Source of the DNA: Diplodia intermedia
Lineage: Eukaryota > Ascomycota > Dothideomycetes > Botryosphaeriales > Botryosphaeriaceae
DNA length: 64,000 nucleotides
Reading direction: 5' to 3'
Assembly (NCBI GenBank): GCA_021495925.1
Contig: JAKEKT010000019.1
Coordinates: 372,001-436,000 of the forward strand
Shown: in pieces, positions 1 to 10,675 of the stretch
Numbering within the stretch: the stretch's first letter is position 1
Layout: each line of letters begins with the position of its first letter
Notes under the pieces: generated by a model
Seen by the model: only the letters and a program-made list of their open reading frames with translations
Told to the model about the DNA's origin: nothing
Databases searched by the model: none
Made by a program: the position numbers and the translations under genes

Positions 1-538
1 GCCGTTGACCTGGGCTTGGACGTCGGGACGATACCTGAGGGCTGTCAGCACTTCCTCTCCGGTGCGGGCTCTCTCCTCGCGAAAGAAAGGTGGTAGTGGC
101 GTGACGGGTGGGTGACATACTTGATGTCCTGGTAGAAGTTGCAGATGTGGCAGCCGACCTCATGCCACGGCTTGATGGAGAAGGGAATGATGGGGACGAA
201 GCAGAAGGTGAACCATTGCCTATCGGAAGTGGGCGCAGATAGTCAGCGGGTCTTGTGCGACATATGTGGTTTGATTGAGAGCGCCGGCTTGGCGTGCGCG
301 CGCGCGACACAGCGAACGGGAATCGTAGAGAGCTGTACCAGCGCTTGAAGACGTGACCGGAGAAGTTGCCGCAATTCTGGCACTGGCACGTGACGTTTTC
401 GTAGCCCTTGAGGCGCGAGGTGAAGGCTGGCGAGAGGCGTTAGCTATGCGGATGCTGCGTAGGAGCGGCCGGCGTGTGCACGGAGCTATGCGAGAGCTGC
501 TACTCACTGTGTTGACCACACGTGAAGAAGAAGAACAT
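1..538 (-). CDS. Zinc-ribbon protein (C-terminus cut by window edge)
   Basis: Four exon pieces read in frame on the minus strand: 538-508, 426-339, 219-121 and 34-1, the last running off the window. The start is the ATG at 538, followed by a run of Phe codons. The product opens MFFFFTCGQH, has a CQCQNCGNFSGH block near residues 24-35, then a hydrophobic WFTFCFVPIIPFSI stretch and a second metal pair, GCHIC, near residue 63. Spaced Cys pairs around a hydrophobic middle fit the small fungal zinc-ribbon family (the zinc-ribbon_15 type, from memory). Its molecular role is not known to me. Donors GTGAGT, GTACAG and GTATGT and the acceptors all keep frame. The next gene lies about 0.8 kb away, divergently. 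Confidence 0.72.
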
Positions 539-1336
539 GGTGAGCGAGGGCGCGAGCGGGCGAGGTGAGAGCGGCAGGCGGCGAGGGAATGGTTGAGCGG
601 AGATGTTGGTTAAGAAGCGTTGGCGAGGGAGGCACTGCTTGGAGCTCGCCATGCCTCGGCGCTTGGCAGTGACGACGTTCCCAGCGCCTCAGCCACCTGC
701 ACGCGCCCGACGCGGCTCCACAGCTCCACCCTCCGCTCCCCAGACGCGCGCCCCGTCAAGGACGACGCGACTGCTGTCGCGCTCTCACGCCGCTGCCCAC
801 CCTCCACCGCCAGCCTCCTTCCGCCGCCCGCCCGTTGCCTGGTCAGCCTGCACCCTGTTAGCTCGCAATCCGCTCCCTCGTGCCCGACATCTGGTCATGT
901 CGCTGGTCCTCATGACCCTTCAACCCCCAGATCTGCTTATCGATGCCTGAATCTCCCGCCGAAAAACGCCGCAATGACGCTGCCGCCGTCTTCAGTCTTC
1001 GCAAATGTCGCAAAAAACACATGTACATATACGCCCCTGCCTTTCCCCTGCTGATGCCGCTCTTTTCGCTGTCGCTCGTTCCTCCAACGCCGTGCCCGCT
1101 GCTTCGCCGCCTTACCCGCCCTTGATGGACGCTTGCCCGATAAGACTGTAAAGTCGCTCTGCACGATCCTCCGCCGGCCCATAGACGTAGGTAGCATTGC
1201 CTGCCCACATGAATCCCATCCCAAAGCCCCCAGGGTCCATCTAAAACACAAACGCCCAACTTACCAATGTCTCGAAAAGGCGTCCCAAGACCCCCATCCC
1301 ACATCCCCGTCACCTCTCCCCCCAATCACCGCAACC
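539..1336. other. Intergenic, divergent promoter region
   Basis: Separates the zinc-ribbon gene (minus) from the membrane protein gene (plus). GC-rich with C-rich pyrimidine tracts. The open frames here lack conserved features. I see no RNA gene. Confidence 0.5.
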
Positions 1337-2283
1337 ATGGGCGTCACCATCTCCAAGACGTCGGAGCTGTCGCCCATCTCCATGGTCAGCACCGTCTTCG
1401 GCTTCCTCGGCTTCGCCTTCACCATCGCCACCTTCCTGCGCGTCACGTGGGAGAACATCCAGACCTTCGTCGGCGCCTCGACCCAGATCTCGGACCTGCT
1501 GGGCAACCTCAAGCAAGGGCTGTACGAGGAACGCTCACACCTACGAAAAGTGCGCCGCTGGCAGCGCCGCCGCAGCAGCTTCCAGGGCGGGCCGCGCGCC
1601 GGGCCCTATGACGACTACAACGACTACGGCGACGACTTCGATCTGGGCGGCGGCGGACCACTGCTGCAGGAAAAAGAGGCGGATGCGTACTGGCCGTACG
1701 GTGGTGGCAGTGGGCGGCGCCGTCGGCGAGGGGGAAGGGGAGGGTACCATCCGGACATGAAGGACCTGCACGACGACGACCAGAGCACCAGGGTCATGCG
1801 CGAGGCCGTGCGCAACATGATCCGCGAGTTTCGGTACCTCGAGCAGCCGTTCCTGCGGGACGACGTCGAGGCGCCGGGCCGGGCTGGCAGGAGGTTCGTC
1901 AGCAGTCGCGACCCGCACGTCAGGAACGGCGAGGGCTACAACGGCGGCGCGCCGTCGGACGACGAGCAGGAGTACTACAAGACCGAGTATCGCACCACGG
2001 GGTACAGGGAGCGCTGGTTGTGGTTGAACCGCAAGGGCGCCGTCGTCGACATGATGTCGCAGCTGTCGAGGCTGGAGACGAGGCGGATTGCGAAGGAGGT
2101 TGGGGAGGCTTGTTTGTAAGTCTTGTTTTTCAAATCCGCTGTGGTGGGAGAAGGCTGACGTTGCATAGGATTGTGAGAGGTATGGAGAGGGATTTCCAGG
2201 TCATGGATGACCGGATATGGAACCTGGAAAACAGGATGTCGAGAGTGGTTGGTCTCCGGCGAGTAGACCCTCCGTCCCCGTGA
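1337..2283 (+). CDS. Fungal membrane-anchored protein of unknown function
   Basis: Two exons, 1337-2115 and 2169-2283, joined by a GTAAGT...TAG intron that removes an in-frame stop, give 297 residues. The ATG at 1337 sits in a good context (accATGg). Residues about 18-38 (STVFGFLGFAFTIATFLRVT) form one transmembrane segment right after a short N-terminus beginning MGVTISKTSELSP. The rest is charged, with an RRRRR-rich and acidic middle (about 70-150) and a helical C-terminus. I do not recognise the family. The N-terminal helix and cytosolic tail suggest a membrane-tethered adaptor, which is inference only. Confidence 0.7.
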
Positions 2284-2810
2284 GAGACTCGCCCATGCCC
2301 CTGAGAGGGCCTCTGTTCCCGTGAGAGGATGCTAAGATTGCGGGATGGTCGCGAAGCGCAGCCGTGCAACTGACAACAACCCGCTGTTGAGGAAACCATA
2401 TTAGAACATGGCCGGATCGAGAGCCGTTGGGATGGGGCCCGTCATTATCAATGCCGTTTTGTGTGACGATTAACGAAAGTATTAAGACTGATCCCGTTGG
2501 ACGGCCCAACCGTCCCTGTGTATCTCCACAACGCGGGAAAACTATCGGCTACAAGCAAATTACCAACGTAACAACACTAATGATTCTTCCCATGTATCCG
2601 TGTACCAGATATACCCATATCAAATGTATCACCATCTTACAACTGGCACACTTGGACAGGTCATCAGGATCTTTGTCACACGGCAAACAGGCTCTAGCAA
2701 ACAACAATCATGTCCGCCATAAAAGCCCCCACCAGCCTGCTGCGGAGCCCATGCGACCAGCCTGCCGTTTCCATCAACCGTAGCGTGACAACCATCCCCT
2801 TACCCTCACG
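2284..2810. other. Intergenic
   Basis: Region between two plus-strand genes: terminator side of the first and promoter of the GPI-type protein gene. A CA/CCT-rich run lies just before the start at 2811. Nothing else is supported. Confidence 0.5.
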
Positions 2811-3683
2811 ATGATGCTCTCTTTGTCTACTCTCCTCCTAATGTCTGCGGCACTCCTGGTGCGCGCGGATTCGACAGAATCCACGGTTCTTTCGACAATC
2901 ACCTCCACGAGCACGAGGACCCGAATAGTCAAATCAGCATCACCCTCGGTACAGCAACAACCCCTCTCCAGCGCTCCACCCCCAGAAACAACAACACTCA
3001 CCACGACAATCATACCCCCAACCAGCTCCACAACAACCCTCATCCTAACCATCACTTCTCAGACGGCACCGACCCAATCCTGCGGAACGATAACCACCAC
3101 CACCAATCCCACCGTCACCGTCGCCGTCACCCCGTCGTCCCCCTCCAGCCTGCCGTCGTCCATCGTCGGCGCCACCACCACCGGTGCCACCATCACCGCA
3201 TCTCCCCCCGTCTCCTCCACCTCGCCATCGCTGTCCACCTCCTCCTCCTCCTCCTCCTCCGTCGCCGCCGCCGCCGCCACAACCACCGCACTCGCAACCC
3301 CCTCATCCTCCTCAACCGCCGACGCCGCCACCGCAACGCCCTCTTCTTCTTCTTCACCCTCCCCCATCATCGCTTCCTCCTCAACCTTGACAATTCAATC
3401 CCCAGACTCTCTCACGACCAGCACCACCATCTCCACCACCACCGCCGCCGCGTCAGGCACGCCCTTCCCTCCCCCGCCGTCGACGAGCACGAGTACGCAG
3501 ACGACGGTTTATACGCCGGGTAGCGGAAACGGGACGGCGAATGCGACGGGGAGTGCGAGTGGGAGCGTGCAGACGGCTGGTGCGGCGGGGGTGGTGGTGC
3601 GTGTTGGAGGAGGAGGAGGAGGGGGTCTTGTGGGGTTGGTGGTCTTGATGGGGGTCGGGATGGGGGTGGGGGTGGTGTTGTGA
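2811..3683 (+). CDS. Ser/Thr-rich GPI-type cell-wall protein
   Basis: Single-exon frame of 290 residues. Residues 1-19 (LSTLLLMSAALLVRA) are a clear signal peptide. The body is almost entirely Ser, Thr, Pro and Ala with few charged residues, as expected for a heavily O-mannosylated, extended wall protein. Near the C-terminus comes NGTANATGSASG, then a Gly/Val run (about 255-290) ending in a hydrophobic tail with no charged residue after it, which is a GPI-attachment signal pattern. The Ser/Thr repeats are imperfect and built from TCC/ACC-type codons. No catalytic domain is visible, so it is probably structural or an adhesin. The low complexity makes orthology hard to assign. Confidence 0.75.
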   Translation: MMLSLSTLLLMSAALLVRADSTESTVLSTITSTSTRTRIVKSASPSVQQQPLSSAPPPETTTLTTTIIPPTSSTTTLILTITSQTAPTQSCGTITTTTNPTVTVAVTPSSPSSLPSSIVGATTTGATITASPPVSSTSPSLSTSSSSSSSVAAAAATTTALATPSSSSTADAATATPSSSSSPSPIIASSSTLTIQSPDSLTTSTTISTTTAAASGTPFPPPPSTSTSTQTTVYTPGSGNGTANATGSASGSVQTAGAAGVVVRVGGGGGGGLVGLVVLMGVGMGVGVVL

Positions 3684-4040
3684 GGGTGAGGGTGAGGGTG
3701 GGGGGTTGGTTTGGGGGGCGTGTGGGTGGTGGAAGGGGGAGGGGAAGAGGCGGAGGGAAGGACTTGGTGGGGAGGGGGAGGGGGAGGTAAGAGAGAGGGG
3801 TTTTTGTTGTGGAGTGGGTTGGTTGGTTTGAACGGGGGAAGTGGGGCGGCTGGACAGGCGGCGGCGTCTTAATGGGTGGGATCGGTGGGGAGAGTGTAGG
3901 ATTGTTTTAGTCTCGGTTGAGTACATGGGTCCGGTTCGGTACTGTGTATGCTTTGTGTTGGTGTAGTCTCTTTTGTATGTGTATCCGCGCGCTGTGCTGT
4001 GAAATACGCACGTAATATGAGGAAGCTTATATTCGATCCG
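3684..4040. other. G-rich intergenic tract
   Basis: The plus strand is strongly G-rich from about 3600 to 3850 (repeated GGGTGAGGG and GGGGGAGGG units), continuing the Gly/Val codons at the end of the upstream gene. G-quadruplex-type runs are visible. No gene. Confidence 0.5.
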
Positions 4041-4257
4041 AATTTGTCTCTTTCGATCAGTGTTACTTTGACAAGATATCTCCCTGCCAATGAGCCACTG
4101 ATGCATTGAGGCTGGACATCGACTCGGACGAGGACGTTATGCGTAAGTATCTTGAGCGAGAGTTGGAGAAGAATGACCACTGAGCGCGTAAGCAAAGCCT
4201 CCCCACGTCATTTATCGATGATATGCTGGATAGAATTGTCAAAGCTGCATAGGGAAT
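4041..4257 (+). pseudogene. Decayed 5' part of an NLR (NACHT-type) gene
   Basis: Short stretches here read like the region just after a nucleotide-binding domain in fungal NLR proteins: SVTLTRYLP near 4060, then in another frame LDIDSDEDVMRKYLERELEK at about 4111-4171, and DDMLDRIVKAA before 4250. They are broken by a frame change and by in-frame stops TGA (4181-4183) and TAG (4250-4252). After the TAG, GGA AT joins through a 50-nt intron (4258-4307) to the intact downstream frame, giving a GIFLMIR-type continuation usual in these proteins. No P-loop (GxxxxGKT) was found upstream, so the nucleotide-binding part appears lost. Assignment rests on pattern recognition, not a search. Confidence 0.5.
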
Positions 4258-4314
4258 GTGAGCACGGTGGAAACTCCCTGATAGCGCCTTTACTGATCGT
4301 TGAGTAGATTCCTG

Positions 4315-7163
4315 ATGATCCGTCTCTCACTTGAGGCTCTTTTCGAAAGCCAGACCAAAAGCGAGGTGGATAAAACATTGGAAAAGCTGCCAGACACGAT
4401 GGATAAGGCGTATGACGACGTGGTTGACCGTATCAGGCGAGATCGAAACAACAAAAGGGCCATTGAGATCCTCTCTTGGTTGCTCTACGGCCTCGAACCT
4501 ATTAGCGCGAATGGCATCCGGCATGCCCTCGCAGTTGACCTGGAGGACAAAGCTTTCTTTGAGAGCGATCTTGTGCCGGAAAGCCTGCTACTGAGTTCCT
4601 GCAAGGGGCTCGTGAGCATCGGCCAGGAGGGCGGCTTGCTGCACCCCTCTCACGAGACAGTGCACAAGTATCTGAAGAAGCACGAGAACGTCCTCTTCTC
4701 CAACTGTCACACCGTCCTTGCTGAAAAGTGCTTGATCTATCTCTCACAGAGGGAGGTGCCCCGGAAGGCCAAAGGCGAAGGGACATCGTTTTTCGAATAC
4801 GCCTCACGCAACTGGGGCTCGCATGTTCGAATGGCAGGATCCGACAACCGGATGTCGAAGGTTGCCAATGCTTTCATGTCTGATCACACAAAGCTGTCAC
4901 GCAGCGTCAAGTGCATCAGCCTTCTCCAAAGTCGGGTTGCATACCACCCTGTTCACATCCTGGCACACTTCGACTTGCGGGAGATGTTTGAACAACAGAT
5001 CGGCACAGACGGGTCACGAGAATTGCTCCGAGATGCGCACGGGAGAACAACGTTGTTCTTTGCGGCAGAAGCCAATAGTCTAGCCGTCGTGGAACTGTTG
5101 CTAAGCAGAGGGGTTGTTGACGTGAATCTCGCAGACCGGCGAGGGCTGACTCCTCTTTTGATCGCACTTCGCCATGACTACACCAAAGTTGCAACTGCCA
5201 TCATACACCATCTTCAAACAGATCTCGAGCGATCCGATGCCCGGGGCTTCACGCCATTACATGAAGCGGTGGTGCGGAAGAACCATGCAATAGTGAGACT
5301 ACTCCTCGATAAAGGCGCAAACATTGGCGCTGAAACGACATCGGGAAGAACAGCGCTTGGGTTCGCGATGCAGGACACTACGGACTGGCCATTCGAAAAA
5401 GGCGAGCCCATCGGAGATGCCGCGTGTTTTCAAATAAGTCCAGCTCGTTCGACGGGGACCTGCGGAGCAAAAGCTAACTGACACTTGGACAGAAAAGCAT
5501 CATCGCCAATCTGGTGTTCAGAACCGACATTGAAAGCATCAATCAGCATGCCGTTCTCGCAGACGCCACGAAGATGGTGACGCGGAACGACGTTGTCGAG
5601 GCGTTGCTCGTCAGGGGCGCTGATGTGTCCTCGTGCAAGCCAAATGGCAGCACGGCTCTTCACTGTGCGGCCGAAACGGGCAACTGCAAATCGACACAGC
5701 TCTTGTTGCTATACAACGCCAATCCAAATGTTCTCGATATCGATGGAATGACACCTCTGCATCTTGCCTGTAAAAACGGGTCTTCGGCAAATGTACGGCA
5801 ACTGGTTCCTGTCATGGCGGATTTGAACGGGCTGGCAATACAAGGGGACCGCGGAGTGACCGCTTTATACCTTGCGGAACAAAATGGCTTCCGGCACATC
5901 ACTGAATATCTTCGACAACGGAATGCAGAGAGTGTATCGCAGCCCAACCTCATCGCGCAGCCGGCGGTAGATCGCACAGTGTCGGCGACATCCCCCACAC
6001 GCAAGGACCGGCAGCGCGCTTTCCAGTTCGTTTGGGCAGCCCAGGAAAACAAACTCGACTTAATGCAACGAATTGAGCGCGAAGGAATAGACATTGAGGT
6101 CAGAGGTTACGTCGAAGACCTTACGGCTCTGCACAAGGCCGCCTATTACGGGCACCAGCGCATTTTGCAGTGGCTACTGGGTCTCGGAGCAAACGTCAAT
6201 ACTCGAGACTCCTTCAACAGGACCCCCCTTTTCCATGCTTGCATCACGAATGATCTCGGCGTTGTCGATATCCTGCTCAACCACGGCGCCGACCCCGACG
6301 TGTTGGACATCAACGCTACCCGTCCGTTCGAAACGGCCACTAACGAGGAGATCCGCAGACTGCTCCGGGAACGGAGCTCCGCAATAGAGCACCACGATCA
6401 CAACCTTAGCGATCTCCACCGAGCCGTACGGGCTAATGATGTCGACGAGGTGGGCCGGATCCTCGACCGTGAAGACAACGACCCGCTGTCCCCCCTCGAC
6501 GGCGACGGAAACACCCCGCTGCACTACGCTGCCATCAACGGCCTGTACAGTGTCATTAGCAGAATGGTGTCTGCATGCGTCGACCTAGACCAAGGTAACC
6601 GCTACGGCCAGACGGCCCTGGACGCCGCCGTGTCGCGCCGCGCCTTCCACAAGGCCGAATCCGACGTCATGCGCCACATCGTCGAGCTTCTCGGCTGGGA
6701 GGCCTTCCGCTGCTACGGGGCGCTGGATTTTGTGCACCGCATCGGCCCCGAGTTCGACAAGGTGCCGCTGCACTGGGCGGCCGAGACGGGTAACCTGGCG
6801 CAGGTCGAGCTGTTGCTCACCTGGGGCAGCGACCCGGACCGCCAGGACATCTTCGGGGAGACGCCGCTGCACTACGCCGCCGAGCGTGGCCACGTCGAGG
6901 TCGCAGAACGCCTGATACCGGTCTCGGCGCCGGGCCGGTTGGACAAACAGGGCTTCACGCCGCTGCGGAAGGCGAGGGAGAGGAACAAGGCGGAGACGGT
7001 GAAATTGATGCTGCCGTTCTGGACCGAGGCAGATGTGAGCGCGACGGATGCGTGCAAGAAGTCGTTCAAGGACTGGGACGTGGAGCTGAGGTTGTACAAT
7101 GCCGAAGCCGGGCGCTGGAAGGATTTGCCTTGGGGCACGGGAGGGCCGCCGGTGTTGGAGTGA
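4315..7163 (+). CDS. NLR-type C-terminal half with many ankyrin repeats
   Basis: Two exons: up to 5423, and 5498-7163. The 74-nt intron (GTGTTT donor, CTAAC branch, AAAAG acceptor) keeps frame. The open frame enters from 4308; the first usable ATG is at 4315. Residues 1-160 look like the helical region after a fungal NACHT domain (LEKLPDTMDKAYDDV, SHETVHKYL). The remaining roughly 750 residues hold a dozen or more ankyrin repeats (TALHCAAETGN, TPLHLACKNGS, TPLHYAAERGH). Fungal NLR-ankyrin proteins act in non-self recognition. Because the upstream part carries stops, this is either a 5'-truncated product or a pseudogene with a still-open 3' end. Confidence 0.65.
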
Positions 7164-7959
7164 TGGTATGTGTGTCGAAGCACACGTGGGCTCTTTGTTC
7201 TAATCATTTCTTAAGTACATTGGATACCGTCGTATTGATGACTTTTCACTGGGCGCCTTGCACTGGCCCTCCTCGTAGCATGGACTGCGCCATCGCAGGT
7301 GTGGAGACCTTTGACATTTCTTTCTCTTTTGACAGGCCAAGCGCAGCGCCTTCTCTATTTCCGTCGTGGGTCAGGAGGCCAAGGGGTCAGCAAGGAGGGT
7401 TTGTGATACCGCGAGGGATGGGAAAGACATTTTTTATCACCAACGCAACTTGTTTTTGGTGCAACAACAGCCTCGCGGGTACTGAAGATTGAGATGTGCG
7501 GTAAGGCGGTTGGAAGATATAATGACGCGTGAACAGCCTCCCTGCGAACCACAAAGTGTTTTCTCAACCAACCTTCCACAACGTCCTCCCCTCCTATACA
7601 CTGCAGCCTACTGCCAATCCAAAGCCAGAATTCACCCATCGCAGTCTTTTGCCTAACGGGCTTACCATATATCTTTCACCTGTCCTCTACCAGACCCACG
7701 TATCTGACCGCATTGGTCTTGTGATGGGAAGACGAATCGAGGTACACACTTGTTCAGTCTAAGAATAAAGTCCTTCGTACTCATTAGAGATCGATATAGC
7801 ATCCAAGTTCTGCCTCTCAAAATTGTGGCTGAGGCATCATATCCGTCGACTCGATCGGTAGAATCCTTCAATCTCTCCTCTCGCACGTCTCACGAGTTGG
7901 AAAGTGCCACAGATGTCAACACTGCGGCTATTCACCACTCGGTATAATCGTTACCGCCA
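7164..7959. other. Intergenic
   Basis: No convincing coding exon. Short open frames here have no start context or recognisable motif. Probably the terminator side of the ankyrin gene. Confidence 0.45.
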
Positions 7960-8277
7960 TTGCAAACCGTGGCACTTTTGCTGTTCGCGATCCTGCCGGG
8001 CCTACGGAAGCTGCAGCCGGGAATACCTCTGGCCGGAAGCCGCAGTGTCGTCATCTCTGCGGCGTGCCACGCTCCGGTGGGGACATCCGAATGTCTGCCG
8101 ATCATGTGGGGAGTGATTCCGGGCGTGGAGACGGATGCACACGATGCTCAGAAAGTGCGACATGGTGCTTTCTCCAACGACCGAGTCGATATCCCACGTC
8201 GAGGGATGCTTGTATGTGTGAATGAGGTGATATCTTTTTGTGTGACGGTTGTTGGTTCCAGGCTTTGCTCAGATTGA
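7960..8277 (+). pseudogene. Possible gene relic, family unknown
   Basis: A 105-codon open stretch without an ATG at its start reads PLAGSRSVVISAACHAPVG, then LPIMWGVIPG and VRHGAFSNDRV. The spaced Cys/His/Trp-Gly pattern looks more protein-like than the surrounding shadow frames and faintly recalls the C-terminal part of a fungal hypothetical family. I cannot name that family. No splice pattern extends it on either side. It may be a fragment of a decayed gene beside the decayed NLR, or chance. Confidence 0.2.
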
Positions 8278-8389
8278 AAGAAGTCATCGATATGACGGTG
8301 TCAAAAGCACCAGGATATGATAGAAATAAGCACTAATCGTCTAACCTCTTTCATTTCCTCTCCCGCACCCGCCAGACCCATCATCACCT

Positions 8390-9199
8390 TCATCTATCGA
8401 CCTTGATCAAATTCACCCCCCTCCACCCCTCCCGCCACCCCCTGAAAGGCTCATCGTTTTCCAAGCAACACGAACAGTACCCGTACCCATAATCCCCCTG
8501 CGCGCGCACCGTCCGCGCATCATACACCTCCCACTCATACCCCCAATCCCCCCACCTCCCCACGTCCACCCTCCCCCCTCCGCGCCGCGGCCCCGTCCGC
8601 GTCCCCCTCCTCTCCTCCGCCATCCCCAAATCCCTCCACACCCTCCCGCCCTCGGCCACCGCCTCAACATCTCCCTCCCACCGCACCCGCTCGCACCGCG
8701 GACACGTCGTCTGATCCACCCTTCCGGCATCGACCGCCCTCCGCACAAACGCATTCTCGCAGCCGGGCGTGCACACGCCCCTCTCGTCCCCCACCACGAC
8801 CTTCCTCTCCCTCGAAAACACCGTCCTCCCTCCGCGCCCCAGCACCCGCGACGCAACCCCCTCCCCCTCCTCCTCGACCTTGATGCGCTCGCAGCAATCC
8901 CAACACGTCCGCCACTCGCGCACACCGCTCCGGTCGATCTTCTGCGCGTCGGAGAAGCGCGGCGCGGGCAGGAGGCGCTCGCACGCGACGCAGGCGAGGC
9001 GGTTGCGCTTGCGCGCCCACGCCGAGTCCTCGGCGGCGAGGAGGTCGCGCCACGTCGACGGCTGCGGCGGGACGAGGGCGGCGAAGAGGGCGCAGGTGGC
9101 GCGCAGGTGCGCCGTGTCCGGGAACGAGAGGTGGTCTATGATGAGGTCGAGGAGTTCGCCGGGGAGGTCGGCGAGGAGGAGTTGCTGCGGGGGAGGCAT
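8390..9199 (-). CDS. F-box protein, Cys-rich
   Basis: Single exon, 269 residues, ATG at 9199. Residues about 7-50 (LADLPGELLDLIIDHLSFPD...ATCALFAAL...WRDLL) form an F-box, the domain that docks on Skp1 in SCF ubiquitin ligases. The remainder is Cys-rich: CVACERLLP, CWDCCERI, CTPGCENAF, CPRCERVRW and CSCCLEND. This arrangement recurs in fungal F-box proteins with putative zinc-binding pairs. It is probably a substrate receptor of an SCF complex; the substrate cannot be inferred. The Arg/Gly-rich stretch around 195-215 is low complexity. Confidence 0.8.
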   Translation of the reverse strand: MPPPQQLLLADLPGELLDLIIDHLSFPDTAHLRATCALFAALVPPQPSTWRDLLAAEDSAWARKRNRLACVACERLLPAPRFSDAQKIDRSGVREWRTCWDCCERIKVEEEGEGVASRVLGRGGRTVFSRERKVVVGDERGVCTPGCENAFVRRAVDAGRVDQTTCPRCERVRWEGDVEAVAEGGRVWRDLGMAEERRGTRTGPRRGGGRVDVGRWGDWGYEWEVYDARTVRAQGDYGYGYCSCCLENDEPFRGWREGWRGVNLIKVDR

Positions 9200-9670
9200 T
9201 GTTGTTGTTGTCTCCCCCGGGGGGTTGTTGTTTTTTTTGGGGTTTGGTTTGCTCCTTTTTTTTTGTGGCTCGGGTCTTTGGTACGAGGGCGTCTGGAGGA
9301 GGCAGGTGATGGAGGGAGGCCTTGGGGTGGCGGTGGGTGGAATTAATGAGAGGAATATGGCCCAAGCCTGAAGGTGGTGGTGGTGGTGGTAGTGGTGGTG
9401 TTGCGATTCAAGTTGGCTGACAGGGCGGGGTCATATGTATATACTTATGTTGGTGGCTTGCGTGCTGCGCCGCAGGAACGGTGACCGCTTGTGTGATCGG
9501 CCGCGGCCGGTGGTGGTGCGGTGAGTAGTCGGTGACTCCGCCCCAGCCGCAGCTGCACAGCCTCGACGTCACTTTTGGGGGCCAAGTTCAGAACACATAC
9601 ACGGTGTTGTTCCATTGACCGGAGCGCTTATCAGCCTATACTAGTCCAGCCGTTGAAAAGATTCATAAAA
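9200..9670. other. Intergenic with GGT simple repeat
   Basis: Promoter side of the F-box gene. A GGT/GTG triplet run lies at about 9373-9400, and there is a T/G-rich tract at 9200-9265. Nothing else is seen. Confidence 0.5.
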
Positions 9671-10675
9671 TCAGACCTGGCGAGATGATCCCTTGGTAAA
9701 CTCCCCCATCCTACTCGGGAACGGCGCGAAGATTCCGGGTTGCTCATCCGACACGAACGATCCCCAGTTGTTTTGCGTATCGTTACTGTTTGCAGCGTCC
9801 GGCTGAAATTGTGCATCATCCATGAGCTCTTCCCGTGGCAGCATCCGCTCAGACGTGCGCAAGGCGTTCATGTTGGCTTCGGTCGAGTTCGGTTCGCAAG
9901 TCAAGACTGGCCCCTCTTGATCCTGCGGCTGTGCGGCGATCATCCCTTGGGGAGCTATTTCGGACGGGCCTCGAGGAGGGAATGTCCGTTCCTGCTGGCG
10001 GAATTGGGTGAACACTTCTTCCAGAGATCTTTGCACAATTCCTACCAGCTGGCTTCTCAACTGATCCTCCACGACCACTTCATTGTTGTACACGGCCACT
10101 TCCAGTGACTGCCGCACCAGTTGCGGTAGTCTCTCTCGACCGAAGCTTTCATACCGCGAAAGTACGTTGGAGTCGTAATCGCAGTCTACGCAATGGTCAG
10201 CGCTAAGCTTCGTTCTGAGCAGCTGGAGTCGCTGTGGTCTCAACCCGCTCAGCTGGCACTCCTTGGTCTTGAACCACAGGAACTCCGGACTATGCCGTGT
10301 ATCAGCATTGAATCATACTCACAAAGTAGATGGGGGAGGGGTGGGGGACGCAGGAACCAGTTGATTCACCTTGGTGCTAAAGTTTCTGAGACTTGGTACT
10401 GACTCCCCTTCCACTTCGTCTGACAGGACCGACGCTTTGCGATGGTTAGGATCAGCGTGAGGTACTACCAGGCTGTACGTGGTCCGTCTGACATAGGGAG
10501 ACCAGGGGCCATCAGCTGCCAAGTATGCCGCAGGAGGATAGTCATTTGGTGTGTGGATTTTCAGCTGGGGATCTAGATTGACGTAGCTGCTTCCTGAAAG
10601 TTGCTCCTGTTGCAAGCCACGCTCACTGAATGCAACTCTGCTATCTTCCATGGCGTGCTCCGGAGTATGCTTCAT
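9671..10675 (-). CDS. Hypothetical fungal protein, 5' end uncertain
   Basis: The C-terminal exon (10289-9671) is well formed. It opens PEFLWFKTKECQLSGLRPQR, then a CVDCDY block and a helical stretch with many Glu/Gln (EDQLRSQLVGIVQRSLEEV), and ends in an acidic, disordered tail. The upstream exon (10675-10323) is open from the ATG at 10675. Joining it at GTGAGT (10322) to the TAG at 10290 keeps frame (323 residues) but needs a 33-nt intron; the alternative GTGAAT donor at 10369 would need a weak GGAG acceptor. More coding may lie upstream to about 10902, where a related DSRVAF motif occurs. I do not recognise the family; WFKTKEC and the CxxC pair might bind metal. Confidence 0.5.
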
